Of a stretch of DNA of 64,000 nt, positions 16,101 through 25,400 are shown piece by piece. Both the position numbers and the translations under genes were made by a program. The first letter of the stretch is position 1; each line of letters begins with the position of its first letter. A model generated the notes under the pieces. It was not told where the DNA came from. It saw nothing but the letters and a program-made list of their open reading frames with translations, and did no database searches. The DNA is taken from assembly GCF_016775155.1 (NCBI RefSeq), contig NZ_JAEUGD010000018.1, positions 1 to 64,000 on the forward strand, read 5' to 3'. The DNA comes from Fulvivirga marina (GTDB lineage: Bacteria; Bacteroidota; Bacteroidia; Cytophagales; Cyclobacteriaceae).

Positions 16101-18741
16101 GCTTGTCAAGTTTTTCCAGCCATTTCTCAAAGGCATGGGTAAGGCTGTACTGCCTTATATCTTCTTCATCTTCATTTAACACTACTCCCGCTTCATCTCT
16201 AAGCTCTACTACTTCAAAGTTTCTCGCAAATTTGGATACACTTAAAATCTTTGGCCGCTCGTTGGGATCAGGATTGGTAACGGTCAAAAGTTTTGGTTTC
16301 AGACTATTGATTAAGTCAAGGTGTTTGCTGTACTCTTCCTCTCCAAACATGTTTATGATGTCAATTTTATCTTCACGGAGTTGTAATTCGCGGTCATACA
16401 TATTGCCATAGGCAAACAAGGGATAGGGTAAAAAATCACCCCGGGAGTAAAACAGAACTCCTTCTTTAATCCATTGGTGAAGTAATTCATCATCAACTCT
16501 CACACCTGTTTTTTCTCTGGTAACATGCGCCTGGTTAATGATGTATTTATTGCCATCTAACCCTACATATACCAGGTAGGTGTCTCGATCATATTTGTTA
16601 GTGAATTTCGTCGGTTTACCTATGATTGTGCCTTTCTTTACGCTTTGAATATTCTGCCAACGGTTATCTTTGATCATTGTATCACGAATTGTACGCAATA
16701 CTTCTTCTTCCTTACCAGCTTTTGAATTGACATAGTATTTGTTCCAGCCTCTCATGGGGTAGCCTAGTGAACGTTTGTACCATACCCATGCTTGTTTTTC
16801 CTTTTCACTGATACCCTTATTATACAGTTTATCTACATCATCAAAGCTTAACAGGTCATTGTGCTTTTCTTGTTTTTCTTTTTGGCTTTTTTGCAATACT
16901 TCCTTTAAGGATGCAAGGTTCTTGTTCATTACCTCGATATCCGGCTGGTACAGGTCGCCCAAGCTTGCAAAAAAATTATCATCGCCAAGCCCACTCAGGG
17001 CATAGTTGTTATTATTCATATTCTTTTTGAGTTTTAAGAGTTGTTGTTTGATATGTTTTGCATCGGCTTTTAGCTTTTCAAGCTTTTTATCCATGCGATC
17101 ATCCGGTGGGGTTTGGAGGCCTTTCCTGATGGTATCAATAATATCTTGTTTTGTACCCTTAATGCTTATTGGAAAGTCTCTTGATGTAGTTACCCACTCT
17201 GTCCCGGCAATTTTCTCAGGGTGTGCTTCAAACCAGGTGTTATAGCGGGTGATTTCATCAAATGTTAATTCGTGATTACCGAAGGTGGTGTTGGCAAGCC
17301 GTTCTTCTATCAATGGAATGTTATATTCATAGGCAAAGTCTTCATACTCTTCCGGGAAAACACCATTTCGCAAGACTCTCAGGTTCTTTTCTATGGCTTT
17401 TTTCCGATCAATGTCGCTTTCTTCACGGAGCAGTAGGTTGTATTTCATGATGAGGTCTTCTATTACCTCCATCCGGTGTCTGTAGTAATCAGGTTCTTTA
17501 TTTTTTTGCATAGAGCTGTATTTTGCATGAATGCCTTTTAAGTCCGGGAATAATGTTTCGTTGTAAAGACCGTCAAGTGTCGCCTGCAGGTGGACGGGTT
17601 TGCCTAATAACTTTTTGCCCAGGGCTTCTACAACGGGTACGCTGACTGCATTGCCAACAAGTTTGTAGCGTTGAGTATCACTGATTTCCTTTATCTCTCC
17701 ATTGAAACTTCCGTAAAACGTCCATTCATCAGGAAAGCCTTGTAATCTCTCGCATTCGCGTGGAGTTAGCCTTCTTATCAACGGTTTGGTTTTGCTTGCC
17801 AAAAGGTTGTCCATCTGGGAAGAGCTGGCAATGGCACCAGTCATATTTTCACGCCTGGGGGTATATTCTTTTTCAGCAAATGGGGCATGGTCTATACCCA
17901 ACTTCTGATTTTCCCTTCTTATGGCTTTGGCTTTCTCTGTTCTTTGGGTTTTAAGAGGTTGCCAGGGTCCTTGTAGCAATAAGTTATGTTTGTTTGTGCC
18001 GGTAATGGCATTGGTGTTTTTATCCTTGCGGAATTCTGTTCCCTGGGTATAGCTACCACCCTTCTGCTTTTGCCCTCTAACTGCAAGCACATAAGGGGCA
18101 CTGTTGGTTTGCTCTCCAACCCGGGTGTCTATTGTCGGAGCAATGTTGGCCTGAATGAGGGTCTTTTCATTCCTTTTACAATCCGTTTGGCAGTGGTCTC
18201 CGATAGGAAATACTTGTGGAGCGGGTTCGCCTCTAAGACTTCCGACAAGGTACACACGTTCTCTATTCTGGGGGAGAAACCAGGCAGTATTAAGCAATTG
18301 CCATTGGACGTCATATAGCCCAATGTCGGCAAGCGTCCGGAGCACGATTTCAAAGTCTTTGCCCCCGTTACTGAACAGGAGACCTTTGACGTTTTCAAAG
18401 ATAAAAATACGGGGTCGGCTTTCTCTGATAACCCTGACTGCTTCAAAAAAGAGGCGGCTTTTACTGCCTTTAAGTCCATTTCGCTTTCCAGCGACCGATA
18501 AATCCTGGCAGGGTGAACCGAAGGTAAGGATGTCTGGTCTTTTGATTTTCTTGGCATCGATGTTTGTTACGTTCCCTAGTGGGATCGCTTGTTTAAAATT
18601 GTACTTATAATTAGCTATGGCCTTTTCATCTATTTCTGAAAAGTAGTGGGTGGAAAAGTGGAACCCCGCACGGGCTAGTCCCAAGGCAAAGCCTCCGGTC
18701 CCGGCAAAGAGTTCCAGCAAAGTGAGGTTCCGGCATTTCAT
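13114..18741 (-). CDS. Giant C5-cytosine methyltransferase / SNF2-type helicase fusion
   Basis: A 1,875-residue fusion. Residues 5-385 are a complete DNA C5-methyltransferase: motif I LFAGTGGF (11-18), catalytic Cys78 in GSPCQDLS, ENVKGLL, QNRERVYLVG and GNAVSVPVVEAL. A linker of about 600 residues follows. Then comes a superfamily 2 helicase: Walker A DVGVGKTMSA (about residue 1000), DEAH-type MIIDEAHNFKN (about 1160), LLTATPFTNSP, and the C-lobe GTATIREGIDLQ ... QLEGRIWRQGN (about 1500-1530). The tail is coiled coil. Giant methyltransferase-helicases are known in phages and plasmids (for example P1 DarB, which has an N6 methyltransferase) as protection against host restriction. An LSGLG motif occurs near residue 582, between the two enzymes. 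The ATG overlaps the upstream gene's stop. Confidence 0.92.
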   Translation of the reverse strand: MKCRNLTLLELFAGTGGFALGLARAGFHFSTHYFSEIDEKAIANYKYNFKQAIPLGNVTNIDAKKIKRPDILTFGSPCQDLSVAGKRNGLKGSKSRLFFEAVRVIRESRPRIFIFENVKGLLFSNGGKDFEIVLRTLADIGLYDVQWQLLNTAWFLPQNRERVYLVGSLRGEPAPQVFPIGDHCQTDCKRNEKTLIQANIAPTIDTRVGEQTNSAPYVLAVRGQKQKGGSYTQGTEFRKDKNTNAITGTNKHNLLLQGPWQPLKTQRTEKAKAIRRENQKLGIDHAPFAEKEYTPRRENMTGAIASSSQMDNLLASKTKPLIRRLTPRECERLQGFPDEWTFYGSFNGEIKEISDTQRYKLVGNAVSVPVVEALGKKLLGKPVHLQATLDGLYNETLFPDLKGIHAKYSSMQKNKEPDYYRHRMEVIEDLIMKYNLLLREESDIDRKKAIEKNLRVLRNGVFPEEYEDFAYEYNIPLIEERLANTTFGNHELTFDEITRYNTWFEAHPEKIAGTEWVTTSRDFPISIKGTKQDIIDTIRKGLQTPPDDRMDKKLEKLKADAKHIKQQLLKLKKNMNNNNYALSGLGDDNFFASLGDLYQPDIEVMNKNLASLKEVLQKSQKEKQEKHNDLLSFDDVDKLYNKGISEKEKQAWVWYKRSLGYPMRGWNKYYVNSKAGKEEEVLRTIRDTMIKDNRWQNIQSVKKGTIIGKPTKFTNKYDRDTYLVYVGLDGNKYIINQAHVTREKTGVRVDDELLHQWIKEGVLFYSRGDFLPYPLFAYGNMYDRELQLREDKIDIINMFGEEEYSKHLDLINSLKPKLLTVTNPDPNERPKILSVSKFARNFEVVELRDEAGVVLNEDEEDIRQYSLTHAFEKWLEKLDKHHFNEVTAKEIIDFYINGKNLKKDFSDEHKSTIEKYTRIEGEELFSNFLYEAVTFEDQQKIDFKWNREYNGFSAIPYHRVPIGFECSYKFKAFSLEFTPAQREAIAFMEIAGSGIIAYDVGVGKTMSAIITAANALYSGKCSRPVIVVPNPTYAKWVREIIGYHDKATKKIIPGVLSFTDVTVNEWYNLNKTIAGKIDFLKAVPEKSITVMTYEGLKKIGFSRKVMELLFKELSQILAQAGDEDKSGRDLESKYQKFRELIGMGVKDTIADIDTLGFDYMIIDEAHNFKNVFADVPTDEDGVKRYKITGSQSSRAVKAFFLCNYIQRTFGSNVMLLTATPFTNSPLEIYSMLSLVGHESMRKMGIVSVERFMETFVLQSLEYVNSYDDTIREAPVVKSFNNRLILQKLIHNHIAYKTGEEAGVKRPCKVNLPRINATMPDGSIKRLPNDQQIVTYLRMNQAQRDNQKEIIQHAQQGTVLNGNIMRAMGQSLDNALSPFLYKFNRPPEDYIDYVEGSPKIHYTMECIKSVKTYHENKGEPVSGQVIYMNRGKDYFPYIKEYLEEQLGYKSNVKHTNKSFDEVEIISSGISANRKEAIKDAFLAGIVKIIIGTATIREGIDLQKKGTVVYNLYPDWNPTDIKQLEGRIWRQGNEFGYVRSVMPLVQDSMDVFVFQKLEEKTARVNDIWYKGDRGNVIDLESLDPQEVKFALFTNVNALTTIIIDEERKEIRRKLVIAENNVDTMSRFNFKLNMYYEFQERCRTRLIEITRNFKNYFFGKEQIYETQNWYILKTEANQKAFIERVGKAIKEAEAFEEGTEKADKELLRIGRSMFSISRDMEQNPSDVASMFNTFKEYLSEVRKAERTVLADKGYTLNDNMEDVLQAFKSERDKIQDEFDKTREPSYIKIKTEEVLAKKEKLQISGGNPIERARDFAKLNYLLEYKASDVEDGQCVLPSPDRKPLKREQNDDKLRLIKLKAKAVKTRLTLLKFKMQMEK

Positions 18742-18956
18742 GTCATCTCGCTTTCCAGTTGACTTATAGCGGCCCCTATACTCACTTCATTCTTAATGGC
18801 ATAGTTGAGCACCATGCTTTCGGCCTTTTTATAGCTTTCAGGTGAACTAAGCATTTGACAAAAATTAGGGGTGACACTACGATCGCAATGTTGGAGGGCA
18901 ACCCGGATCATCGACCTGAGTTGCATTACTTGGTTGTTATTTAATTGAGTTTTCAT
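18738..18956 (-). CDS. Small helical protein coupled to the methyltransferase-helicase
   Basis: A 72-residue soluble helical protein of no recognised family. Its TGA overlaps the ATG of the 1,875-residue gene (ATGA), so the two are translationally coupled. It is preceded by copy 2 of the shared motif. It may be an accessory or regulatory subunit of the modification enzyme; that rests only on the coupling. Confidence 0.65.
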   Translation of the reverse strand: MKTQLNNNQVMQLRSMIRVALQHCDRSVTPNFCQMLSSPESYKKAESMVLNYAIKNEVSIGAAISQLESEMT

Positions 18957-18987
18957 ACCACAAGCGTAGTATGAAACCAGAATGTAG

Positions 18988-19010
18988 TTCCGTGATTTTG
19001 AGTGTTAACA
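18988..19010 (-). promoter_or_regulatory. Shared upstream motif, copy 2
   Basis: TTCCGTGATTTTGAGTGTTA, 32-54 bp upstream of the 72-residue gene and hence of the methyltransferase-helicase operon. It matches copy 1 at 13050 in 20 of 23 positions. Confidence 0.5.
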
Positions 19011-19059
19011 AGCTCTTATGTTACCTTGACTTAGAAAATATCAGCTTTAACCTCATCTT

Positions 19060-19827
19060 TTATGTTCTTTGAAGTACAATAATGTCGGTGGAGATTGAGG
19101 TTTTGGGAAACACTGGTGGCAAATGGTATGCATCCAGTAACTTGCATATCCAACCCATTTCTTTTTTCATTTGACTGTAGGTTGCTCCATTGCGCATAAA
19201 CCTGTCGGGAATGATGTAAACCAATAAACCTCCCTTTTTAAGCATTTTTAGCCCGTAATACATGAAGAACAGTTCGTTCTGGATAACCTTCGGCCATGTG
19301 AAGTAGCTGCTGAAGAAGTTCCTGTACCTGCCGTATGGAGGATTCCCGATTATTAAATCGAAGGGGTAGCCGCTTAACCAGGTTAAACCTTCCTTGATAC
19401 GGGAGACATAACGCGGTTGGATCATAAAGGCATTTTCAAAATAGAAGTTGTGGATCTCTGCCACTGGATAGAGTATTTGGGCTATCCTTGCACTTATTGG
19501 GTTGGTCTCAAAGCCTGTTAGCTTACTTTCTTTAGGTGCATGGCTAAAAAATCGACCTGTTCCACATGCGGGTTCAAGAACCTGTCCTCCTTCAAACCCA
19601 AAGTGATAAGCCAACTCCCACATAAGTTCTACTATGTAGGTTGGCGTATAAAATTCGTAGAGGATACCCTCACCAGTTTTACCGGTGGTGGATTCACCGC
19701 CACTTCCGACATACTGGCTTACAAAGGCTTTGTCTTCCTCGGAGTAGGTTTGTTTAGAGGCATCTTTGTTCTTAATTAATTCCTCGATCTCACGGTTTAG
19801 TTCTGACTGGTTTTTTATAGCTGCCAT
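19060..19827 (-). CDS. N6-adenine DNA methyltransferase
   Basis: A 255-residue class I methyltransferase. The SAM motif LEPACGTGRFF is near residue 85 and the catalytic NPPYGRY motif near residue 162, the order of gamma-type N6-adenine methyltransferases. There is no target-recognition domain beyond the core and no restriction gene directly beside it, so it is an orphan or element-protective enzyme. It follows its own copy of the shared motif (19878-19900). Together with the C5 enzyme it would let the element carry both 5mC and 6mA marks. Confidence 0.88.
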   Translation of the reverse strand: MAAIKNQSELNREIEELIKNKDASKQTYSEEDKAFVSQYVGSGGESTTGKTGEGILYEFYTPTYIVELMWELAYHFGFEGGQVLEPACGTGRFFSHAPKESKLTGFETNPISARIAQILYPVAEIHNFYFENAFMIQPRYVSRIKEGLTWLSGYPFDLIIGNPPYGRYRNFFSSYFTWPKVIQNELFFMYYGLKMLKKGGLLVYIIPDRFMRNGATYSQMKKEMGWICKLLDAYHLPPVFPKTSISTDIIVLQRT

Positions 19828-19877
19828 AATCGGGTTGTTTGATTATAGGGCAATGGTAGGCGAGGCAGTTAAAGAAG

Positions 19878-19900
19878 TTTCGTGATTTGGGTTGATTTTA
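19878..19900 (-). promoter_or_regulatory. Shared upstream motif, copy 3
   Basis: TTTCGTGATTTGGGTTGATT, 51-73 bp before the N6-methyltransferase start, at nearly the same spacing as copy 1 before the ATPase. The core TTYCGTGATTT is kept and the 3' half is more diverged. Confidence 0.45.
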
Positions 19901-20180
19901 CCCACCAGAAAACATTTTTTATCAAAAAAATAGTTATGTCTTTATGAATAAAATACAAACAAAAAACAAGGTATTCCTAAAAGAAATGAATATCATGATG
20001 ATCGTCACTGAAATTAAAAATACAAAGAAAGGAATGCTTTATATTTTAGAATCTATATGCTCAACCTTTCACTCCAAGGCTTTCAGAGACCAAATTGAAA
20101 CAGGAGCTGACCGCAGGAAAAGAAAGATATACAATATAATTGGTTCTCCTCGTCATCATTCCCCATAAAACTTATATATA
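19901..20180. other. Intergenic region without a supported gene
   Basis: AT-rich DNA between the N6-methyltransferase promoter region and the end of the 85-residue gene. A 74-codon plus-strand frame (19944-20168) is present, but it has no neighbours on that strand, a poor initiation context and no recognisable features. I do not call it a gene. Confidence 0.4.
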
Positions 20181-20438
20181 TCAAGAAATACGGGATTTTA
20201 AAAATGCCAAACCTTTTGCAGTTATGTAAAATTCATAGCACTTTTTACCTGACTTTTCTACTCTGATAAAACCATGCTCTTTGCAGTAGTTTATAGTATC
20301 GTGCGAACCTCTGGAAGCATTGGACAAAACCTCAAAAGGAACCAATATATAGCCTGACGGATTGCTCGCTGATTTGAGTAACTCAATTAGTTCAACAACT
20401 GTTAAGTCGTCTTTTAGCCGACTAGCGATATTTATCAT
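20181..20438 (-). CDS. Small winged-helix-like protein
   Basis: An 85-residue protein whose length and ending (GFIRVEKSGKKCYEFYITAKGLAFLK) resemble a winged-helix domain: recognition helix, beta-hairpin wing, then ITAKG. Such proteins usually bind DNA and regulate neighbours. It is 21 bp downstream of the PD-(D/E)XK gene and likely co-transcribed with it. The fold is inferred by eye. Confidence 0.6.
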   Translation of the reverse strand: MINIASRLKDDLTVVELIELLKSASNPSGYILVPFEVLSNASRGSHDTINYCKEHGFIRVEKSGKKCYEFYITAKGLAFLKSRIS

Positions 20439-20459
20439 GACGCGAAAATAGAGATTATT

Positions 20460-20984
20460 CTAAACGCACTGATAGTACTTTAATGCATAATCACAAAAAC
20501 TTTTAATCATCTCCCGTTGCTCTTCTGAAAATTCAAACTCTGGCCGATCGCCTAAATAGTTATCAGGATATTTTCTTAATTTCTTTCCTTCCTTAATCTC
20601 TTTGACGGTCAGGCATTTTATATGCTTTTTAGTAACCACTACCACAAAAGCACTATCATAGGGGTTCTCTTTTAATTCGACCTTACTGTAGGCTCCATCA
20701 GCCTTAAATTTAACTTCTATGTAAAAGGAACGTTTCCTGTTTTGGTCAAACACAACCAGGTCTGGCATTCTTCTAATTCCGAGGGATGTCTCATCCTCAC
20801 ATCGACTTAATTTGTTGGTAAGAGCAGGAACAGAATTTTCCATTCCATAATAATAAACCTCGTAGCCAAGGCTACGAAATAACTCTTTAATGATGGTTTC
20901 TGCGATACGGGCTTTGATAATATTCTCAACCCAAAATGCGTTGTTAGGTTTGAGAACATTTTCTTTAATGGTTTGGTCAATCAT
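20460..20984 (-). CDS. PD-(D/E)XK nuclease-fold protein
   Basis: A 174-residue protein with the nuclease core MPDLVVFD (Asp near residue 94) then SFYIEVKF (Glu-x-Lys near 108-110), and helices on both sides. It lacks any extra domain. It could be a resolvase-like or restriction-type nuclease of the element. An active-site triad is visible and the substrate is unknown. It starts the two-gene unit that ends with the winged-helix-like gene. Confidence 0.7.
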   Translation of the reverse strand: MIDQTIKENVLKPNNAFWVENIIKARIAETIIKELFRSLGYEVYYYGMENSVPALTNKLSRCEDETSLGIRRMPDLVVFDQNRKRSFYIEVKFKADGAYSKVELKENPYDSAFVVVVTKKHIKCLTVKEIKEGKKLRKYPDNYLGDRPEFEFSEEQREMIKSFCDYALKYYQCV

Positions 20985-21088
20985 AACCCTTAAACTATAA
21001 TCTAAATTACAATGATCAGATCAGAGGTAAGTATTTTTACATTATTTCACCTTTTAAGTACGATCTTTCTAGCAGAAGCTTAAATCGT

Positions 21089-21229
21089 TTATAAAACCTG
21101 TACCAATCCATAAAGAAAAATAACGAGAGCAATCAATAAAATGGTTACAACCATACCTGTATTGCTCAATTCAAATCCTTCTTTTGAACCCACAAATAGA
21201 TTAACAAAATCAGATAATATTCTTCTCAT
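21089..21229 (-). CDS. Tiny single-TM protein at the operon end
   Basis: A 46-residue ORF starting MRRILSDFVNLFVG with one membrane helix at the C-terminus (MVVTILLIALVIFLYGLV). Its ATG overlaps the TGA of the 39-residue gene upstream (ATGA at 21226-21229), a strong sign that it is translated. It is the last gene of the AT-rich tail of the surface-protein operon. A role as immunity or membrane partner of the preceding secreted proteins is speculative. Confidence 0.55.
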   Translation of the reverse strand: MRRILSDFVNLFVGSKEGFELSNTGMVVTILLIALVIFLYGLVQVL

Positions 21230-21345
21230 ACCCTATTGTCATATAGAGGGTTATCCAAACTCAAGGGCTTTGAATTATGGTGTAAGTCCTGACCTAATGA
21301 GGCTTTAGTACAAAACAGAAGTATAGCTAAAATTATTTGTCTCAT
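21226..21345 (-). CDS. Tiny secreted peptide
   Basis: A 39-residue ORF with a clear signal peptide (MRQIILAILLFCTKASLGQ) and about 20 mature residues ending NPLYDNRV. It starts 10 bp after the 348-residue gene and overlaps the next tiny gene by four bases. It is a secreted micro-protein, function unknown. Confidence 0.5.
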   Translation of the reverse strand: MRQIILAILLFCTKASLGQDLHHNSKPLSLDNPLYDNRV

Positions 21346-21355
21346 GGTTTTATTA

Positions 21356-22402
21356 TTATTCATAAGAAAGTTCGCCCGCCCAATCTAACGGGAGATAATT
21401 TTTATCTAGTTTGTACTTTCCATAATTTTCCTGAACCCACTTTTTGATAAACTTCAAATCGGAAGGGTTAAAGGAGTTTATAGAATAATACTTGGAAGAA
21501 AATCTCTTTTTAAAATCAGGATTTAATATAACGTTTACCAAATCCTCCGCTGCATAATTAGCTATTGGGACATAAGTCCCTGTATGAGAAATGGCTTCCA
21601 CCTCATATTTAGATGAGGTCAATGACAACCATTTAGAAAGCTCAAGCACCGATTCTTGTGTGTTTAGATAAAGTAAGGCGGGTGACCTTTCTTGATAATC
21701 TCTTATGGGATTGTACATTCCCCTTTTATCATTGTTGGGCTTGTAGGGTAATTCAATCCTGTTTCTATCTAAAACATCTACAAGGCTAGGTCGATCTCCC
21801 ATTCGAGCCAAAGCAAGTCTAACTGCATTTTGGTTGTAATGAAGGCTATCCCCTAAAGCTCCCTTTAGAACTTCCAAATACCTCGCGTCTTTAATTGATC
21901 CTGAAATTAGAATTATTTTGTCTTCAACTTTTTGGTCTGCTAAAGTTTTCTGGATCTCATTTAAGTGTGCCATTAAATATACATTAGATTTTATGGGCTG
22001 ATCTTTAATGGAACTTAAACTATCAAGCCTCTCCTCAAATTCATGTCTCTTTTCTTTTGCAAAGGGATACTTTATAGTATCTCCTATAATCTGCTTTAAA
22101 AAATCAATGTCCTTTTGAAGTTTTTCTTTTAATTGGTTTATAGAAATTAGCTCTAATTCCTCGTCCAGCCATTCATTCTTAAGTAGCTCAAAAATTCGAT
22201 CTTTAGATTTAGACGTGTATAATATGCTGTCTCCTTCAAGAGGTCCTAAACCTCTACATGAATAATAACCTGCTTGGCAATATCTATATTTTTCTAAGTA
22301 CTCTTGTATTCTTCTTTGCTTCTCATTAATTCTCAAGGTATCTTGACCAAATAGGTAAGATGATGAGATAAGTAAGACTAGTCCTATGAATGTCAATCTC
22401 AT
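21356..22402 (-). CDS. Exported helical-repeat protein, partner of the upstream metzincin protein
   Basis: A 348-residue protein with a signal peptide (MRLTFIGLVLLISSSYLFG). The mature part is helical, and one region (about 175-210, LEVLKGALGD ... NQNAVRLALARMGD) looks like HEAT-type repeats. It begins 6 bp after the 1,015-residue protein and shares the AT-rich composition of that protein's C-terminal third. A likely explanation is an exchanged effector-partner (immunity or chaperone) pair, but this is inference. No family recognised. Confidence 0.75.
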   Translation of the reverse strand: MRLTFIGLVLLISSSYLFGQDTLRINEKQRRIQEYLEKYRYCQAGYYSCRGLGPLEGDSILYTSKSKDRIFELLKNEWLDEELELISINQLKEKLQKDIDFLKQIIGDTIKYPFAKEKRHEFEERLDSLSSIKDQPIKSNVYLMAHLNEIQKTLADQKVEDKIILISGSIKDARYLEVLKGALGDSLHYNQNAVRLALARMGDRPSLVDVLDRNRIELPYKPNNDKRGMYNPIRDYQERSPALLYLNTQESVLELSKWLSLTSSKYEVEAISHTGTYVPIANYAAEDLVNVILNPDFKKRFSSKYYSINSFNPSDLKFIKKWVQENYGKYKLDKNYLPLDWAGELSYE

Positions 22403-22408
22403 AATATT

Positions 22409-25400
22409 TTATTTAACCCCTCCCATTTGATAAATAAAGAACATATTTCTTCCTTTTGAAACATAGTCCATATAACTTTTTGTAGTTCCTTTCGGAATAG
22501 CCCTAGCACCTACTTCTTTAGAGGAGAATGGATGCTGCAATCCCAGGAGATGTCCAAACTCGTGTGCCGTTGATTCTCTTGCCACCGGCTCACTATTATT
22601 TACATTATATAAAGCTCCAAATGCCCCCCCTGTATAAGCCTGACCACCAACAATGCCACCATCTTCACCTTTTACTGGAATATCCGTAAGAAAAAAATAA
22701 TGGGTGTTTTCAATGTCAAATTTACTTTTGTACTGTTCCTTCAAAGTCTCCAAGGCGGTTTCACTATTTAAATATTTACTATTCCGCTTTTTAAAGTCCT
22801 CAGTAATGTCTAAAGTATCTACCCCATGAAGGTGCCAATTTCTAAAGAATTGATTATGGGATTTTAAATTTGTGAAGTTAAGAAAATCATCAACGGACCA
22901 ACTAGGACATCCATTTCCCCTGTTCACATATACAAACTTTACATCTTTTGTTGAAGCTATCTTGCCGTAAGATATGGCAATTTTTCCTAACAATTCTCCT
23001 TTATGATCGGTAGCCACAATATATTCATGCTTGTCTACTCTTCCGATTGTATTTGTATTGGGAATCTGAATAATTACAGGTATTCTTGGGTTAGACAGTC
23101 CTGCTAATTGATCATAGGGGATTGTAATCTCATCCTGAAAATCTAAGGTTATCTTTCCATTTGTTGACTTCAGTGTTACTTTAAAATCTCGGTCTTTTTT
23201 GGCTGCGTTCTCAAGTCCTTTGGCATAAAATTGAATAGTTGCTGTTTGGTTGGGTAAAAATGTCATCACAGGTACATAGTAGTCAGTTCCGTTAAAATTT
23301 AGCTTCTCATAATCTCCAGCATTCCGTAATTGAATATAGCCAGCACCATCAAAACCATAATCGCCATCAAAATTTCGATCATTCTCGAAAACAACAATAG
23401 GTTTCTTATAGATATTGAGGTTCATTCTTAAAACCTTTTCCGAACCATTAAATACCTCTATTTTGTAATTTCCTTTTTCACTCAAATCAACATTACAATT
23501 AGATTTACCCTTACAGGTTTCACTTCCTGCTATTTTCCATTGTAGTGTTTCAATATTTAATGTGTCAATGTCAGAGTATACGGCTAAGGGCAATTCACCT
23601 TTATGTCTTATCAGGACAAGCTCATCTCCGTTCTTATATTTAGTTGTGTCATTTGGTATCATTAAATAATAACCTTTGTCTTTGTTATCATCACTATTAA
23701 CGATTATATCACTTACCTCATTGTCGCTTACTTCTCCATTCTCGTCAACATGCCAAACATCCCCACTGGCATCGACAAAGGTTGTACCTCCATCTTCATC
23801 CGGTTCAAATGTTTCAGTGTCTCCGTTTTCATCAACTACAACTATCAGACCACCATCATTTACATAGACACTGTCAATTTCACCATCATAATTGATATAG
23901 TCAGTATCGCCATTGGTGTTTGTACTGTCAGGTGTATTTGTGTGCCCGCCATCATTGGTTGTGCTGTCCTGATCGGCATGCTCTTCTCGCCACTGGCGTA
24001 TATAATCGTCAATACTGGACTGCATACTATACAGAAATCCTTCGATCATCCTATAATTCTTGTTTATCTTGATGTTGGTAAACTCTACAGGAATACGATT
24101 ACCTAAAAAATTGATCTTTACAGTACCCCAACCGCTATACACGCCATTGGAACCTGTGAAACTCACAAGTGTCAGATCAACATTACCAGCGGCAATTACA
24201 TCCCCGACACTAGCACTAGGCAAAGGGTCAAACTCTTCAATAGGTACAATTGGCGCAACATCGCCACAGGCCAGTACTTGTTCTTCCTGGGTGGTAAAAT
24301 AAACGCTTTCGCTCCAACTACTTACTAGTCCATCCCTTCGGCTACCTACCCGCACTTCATACTCATTGCCGGGGGCAAGCCCTGATATGTTCAGCTCTCC
24401 ATCGATGGGGCCGCCCGCTTGTTCAGGTTCATTGATACCGTACCAGGTAGTGCCATCGGCTACCCTGTATTCTACACGGTAGTCTTCCACCTCCGGATTT
24501 AAGTCCCAATATGCCCTGCCTTGATAGCTGGTAATGGCCTCAGCCCTTACACCCATTGGAGAGGGCAGCGCTGTTTCTGCTACCCTGAATGTACAAACAG
24601 GGCTAAACCCCTGTTCCCTGAACCTTTCTTTTCCGTTTATGTCTTTGGCCTGAATACGCCAGGCATAGGCCATGCCCGGGATCAATAGCGGTTCATCGTT
24701 ATCATATACCAAACTGGTTTCGCTTGTTGAAAATTGATAAACAGGAGGCAGTGTACGCATAGCCTCGTAAGGATCTCGGCCCGTTGGCCTTATTTCCGTA
24801 AGGGTAAACTCATACTCCTGCTCCCCGTAAGTATTGGGCGAAACCCCAATAGGCGACCATTGAAAAACAATGTACTGTTGCCCATTGTCCAGGCTAATTT
24901 CCGCATCGCAAAACGGCAAGTTCAATCTTGGAGGTTCACTTAAGGCCATCCATGCTATTGCTTGTCCTGGTTGTGAGAGCTGACGGCCTGTTGTCACATC
25001 CAATACGGTAAAGCTGATCCTGTATAAGCCTTCCGGCAGCCTGCCTCCTTGCTGTTCATATTTACCACGGCTGATACCTCCAAAATTTAGGTTGGCTGCA
25101 TCGAAGTAGCCAGCCAGATCAACGGAGGTTAATAACCGTGGAATCCCACTTTCAAGGGTTATGGCGGGGGCTTGGTACCAGGGAGCAGTTTCTAATGTTA
25201 TGCCTGGCCCTTCAACTTTTAGCCTCAGCCTCACATCCAAAAACGGTTCCTGCAGGTCCCTTAATAATAGGTTTAGTTTTACCTGGTCTGCCTCCGGACG
25301 AAGCAAATCTGAGAAATACACACTGTATGGAGGCGATAACTGTAGCTGGGAGCTTATGGGGAACGTCTGCGCATTGGCGGGTATGCAAAATAGCATAGCA

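Noticed and set aside
19944-20168. 74-codon plus-strand ORF after the N6 methyltransferase
   Set aside because: Opposite strand to all neighbours, no recognisable motif, weak initiation context.
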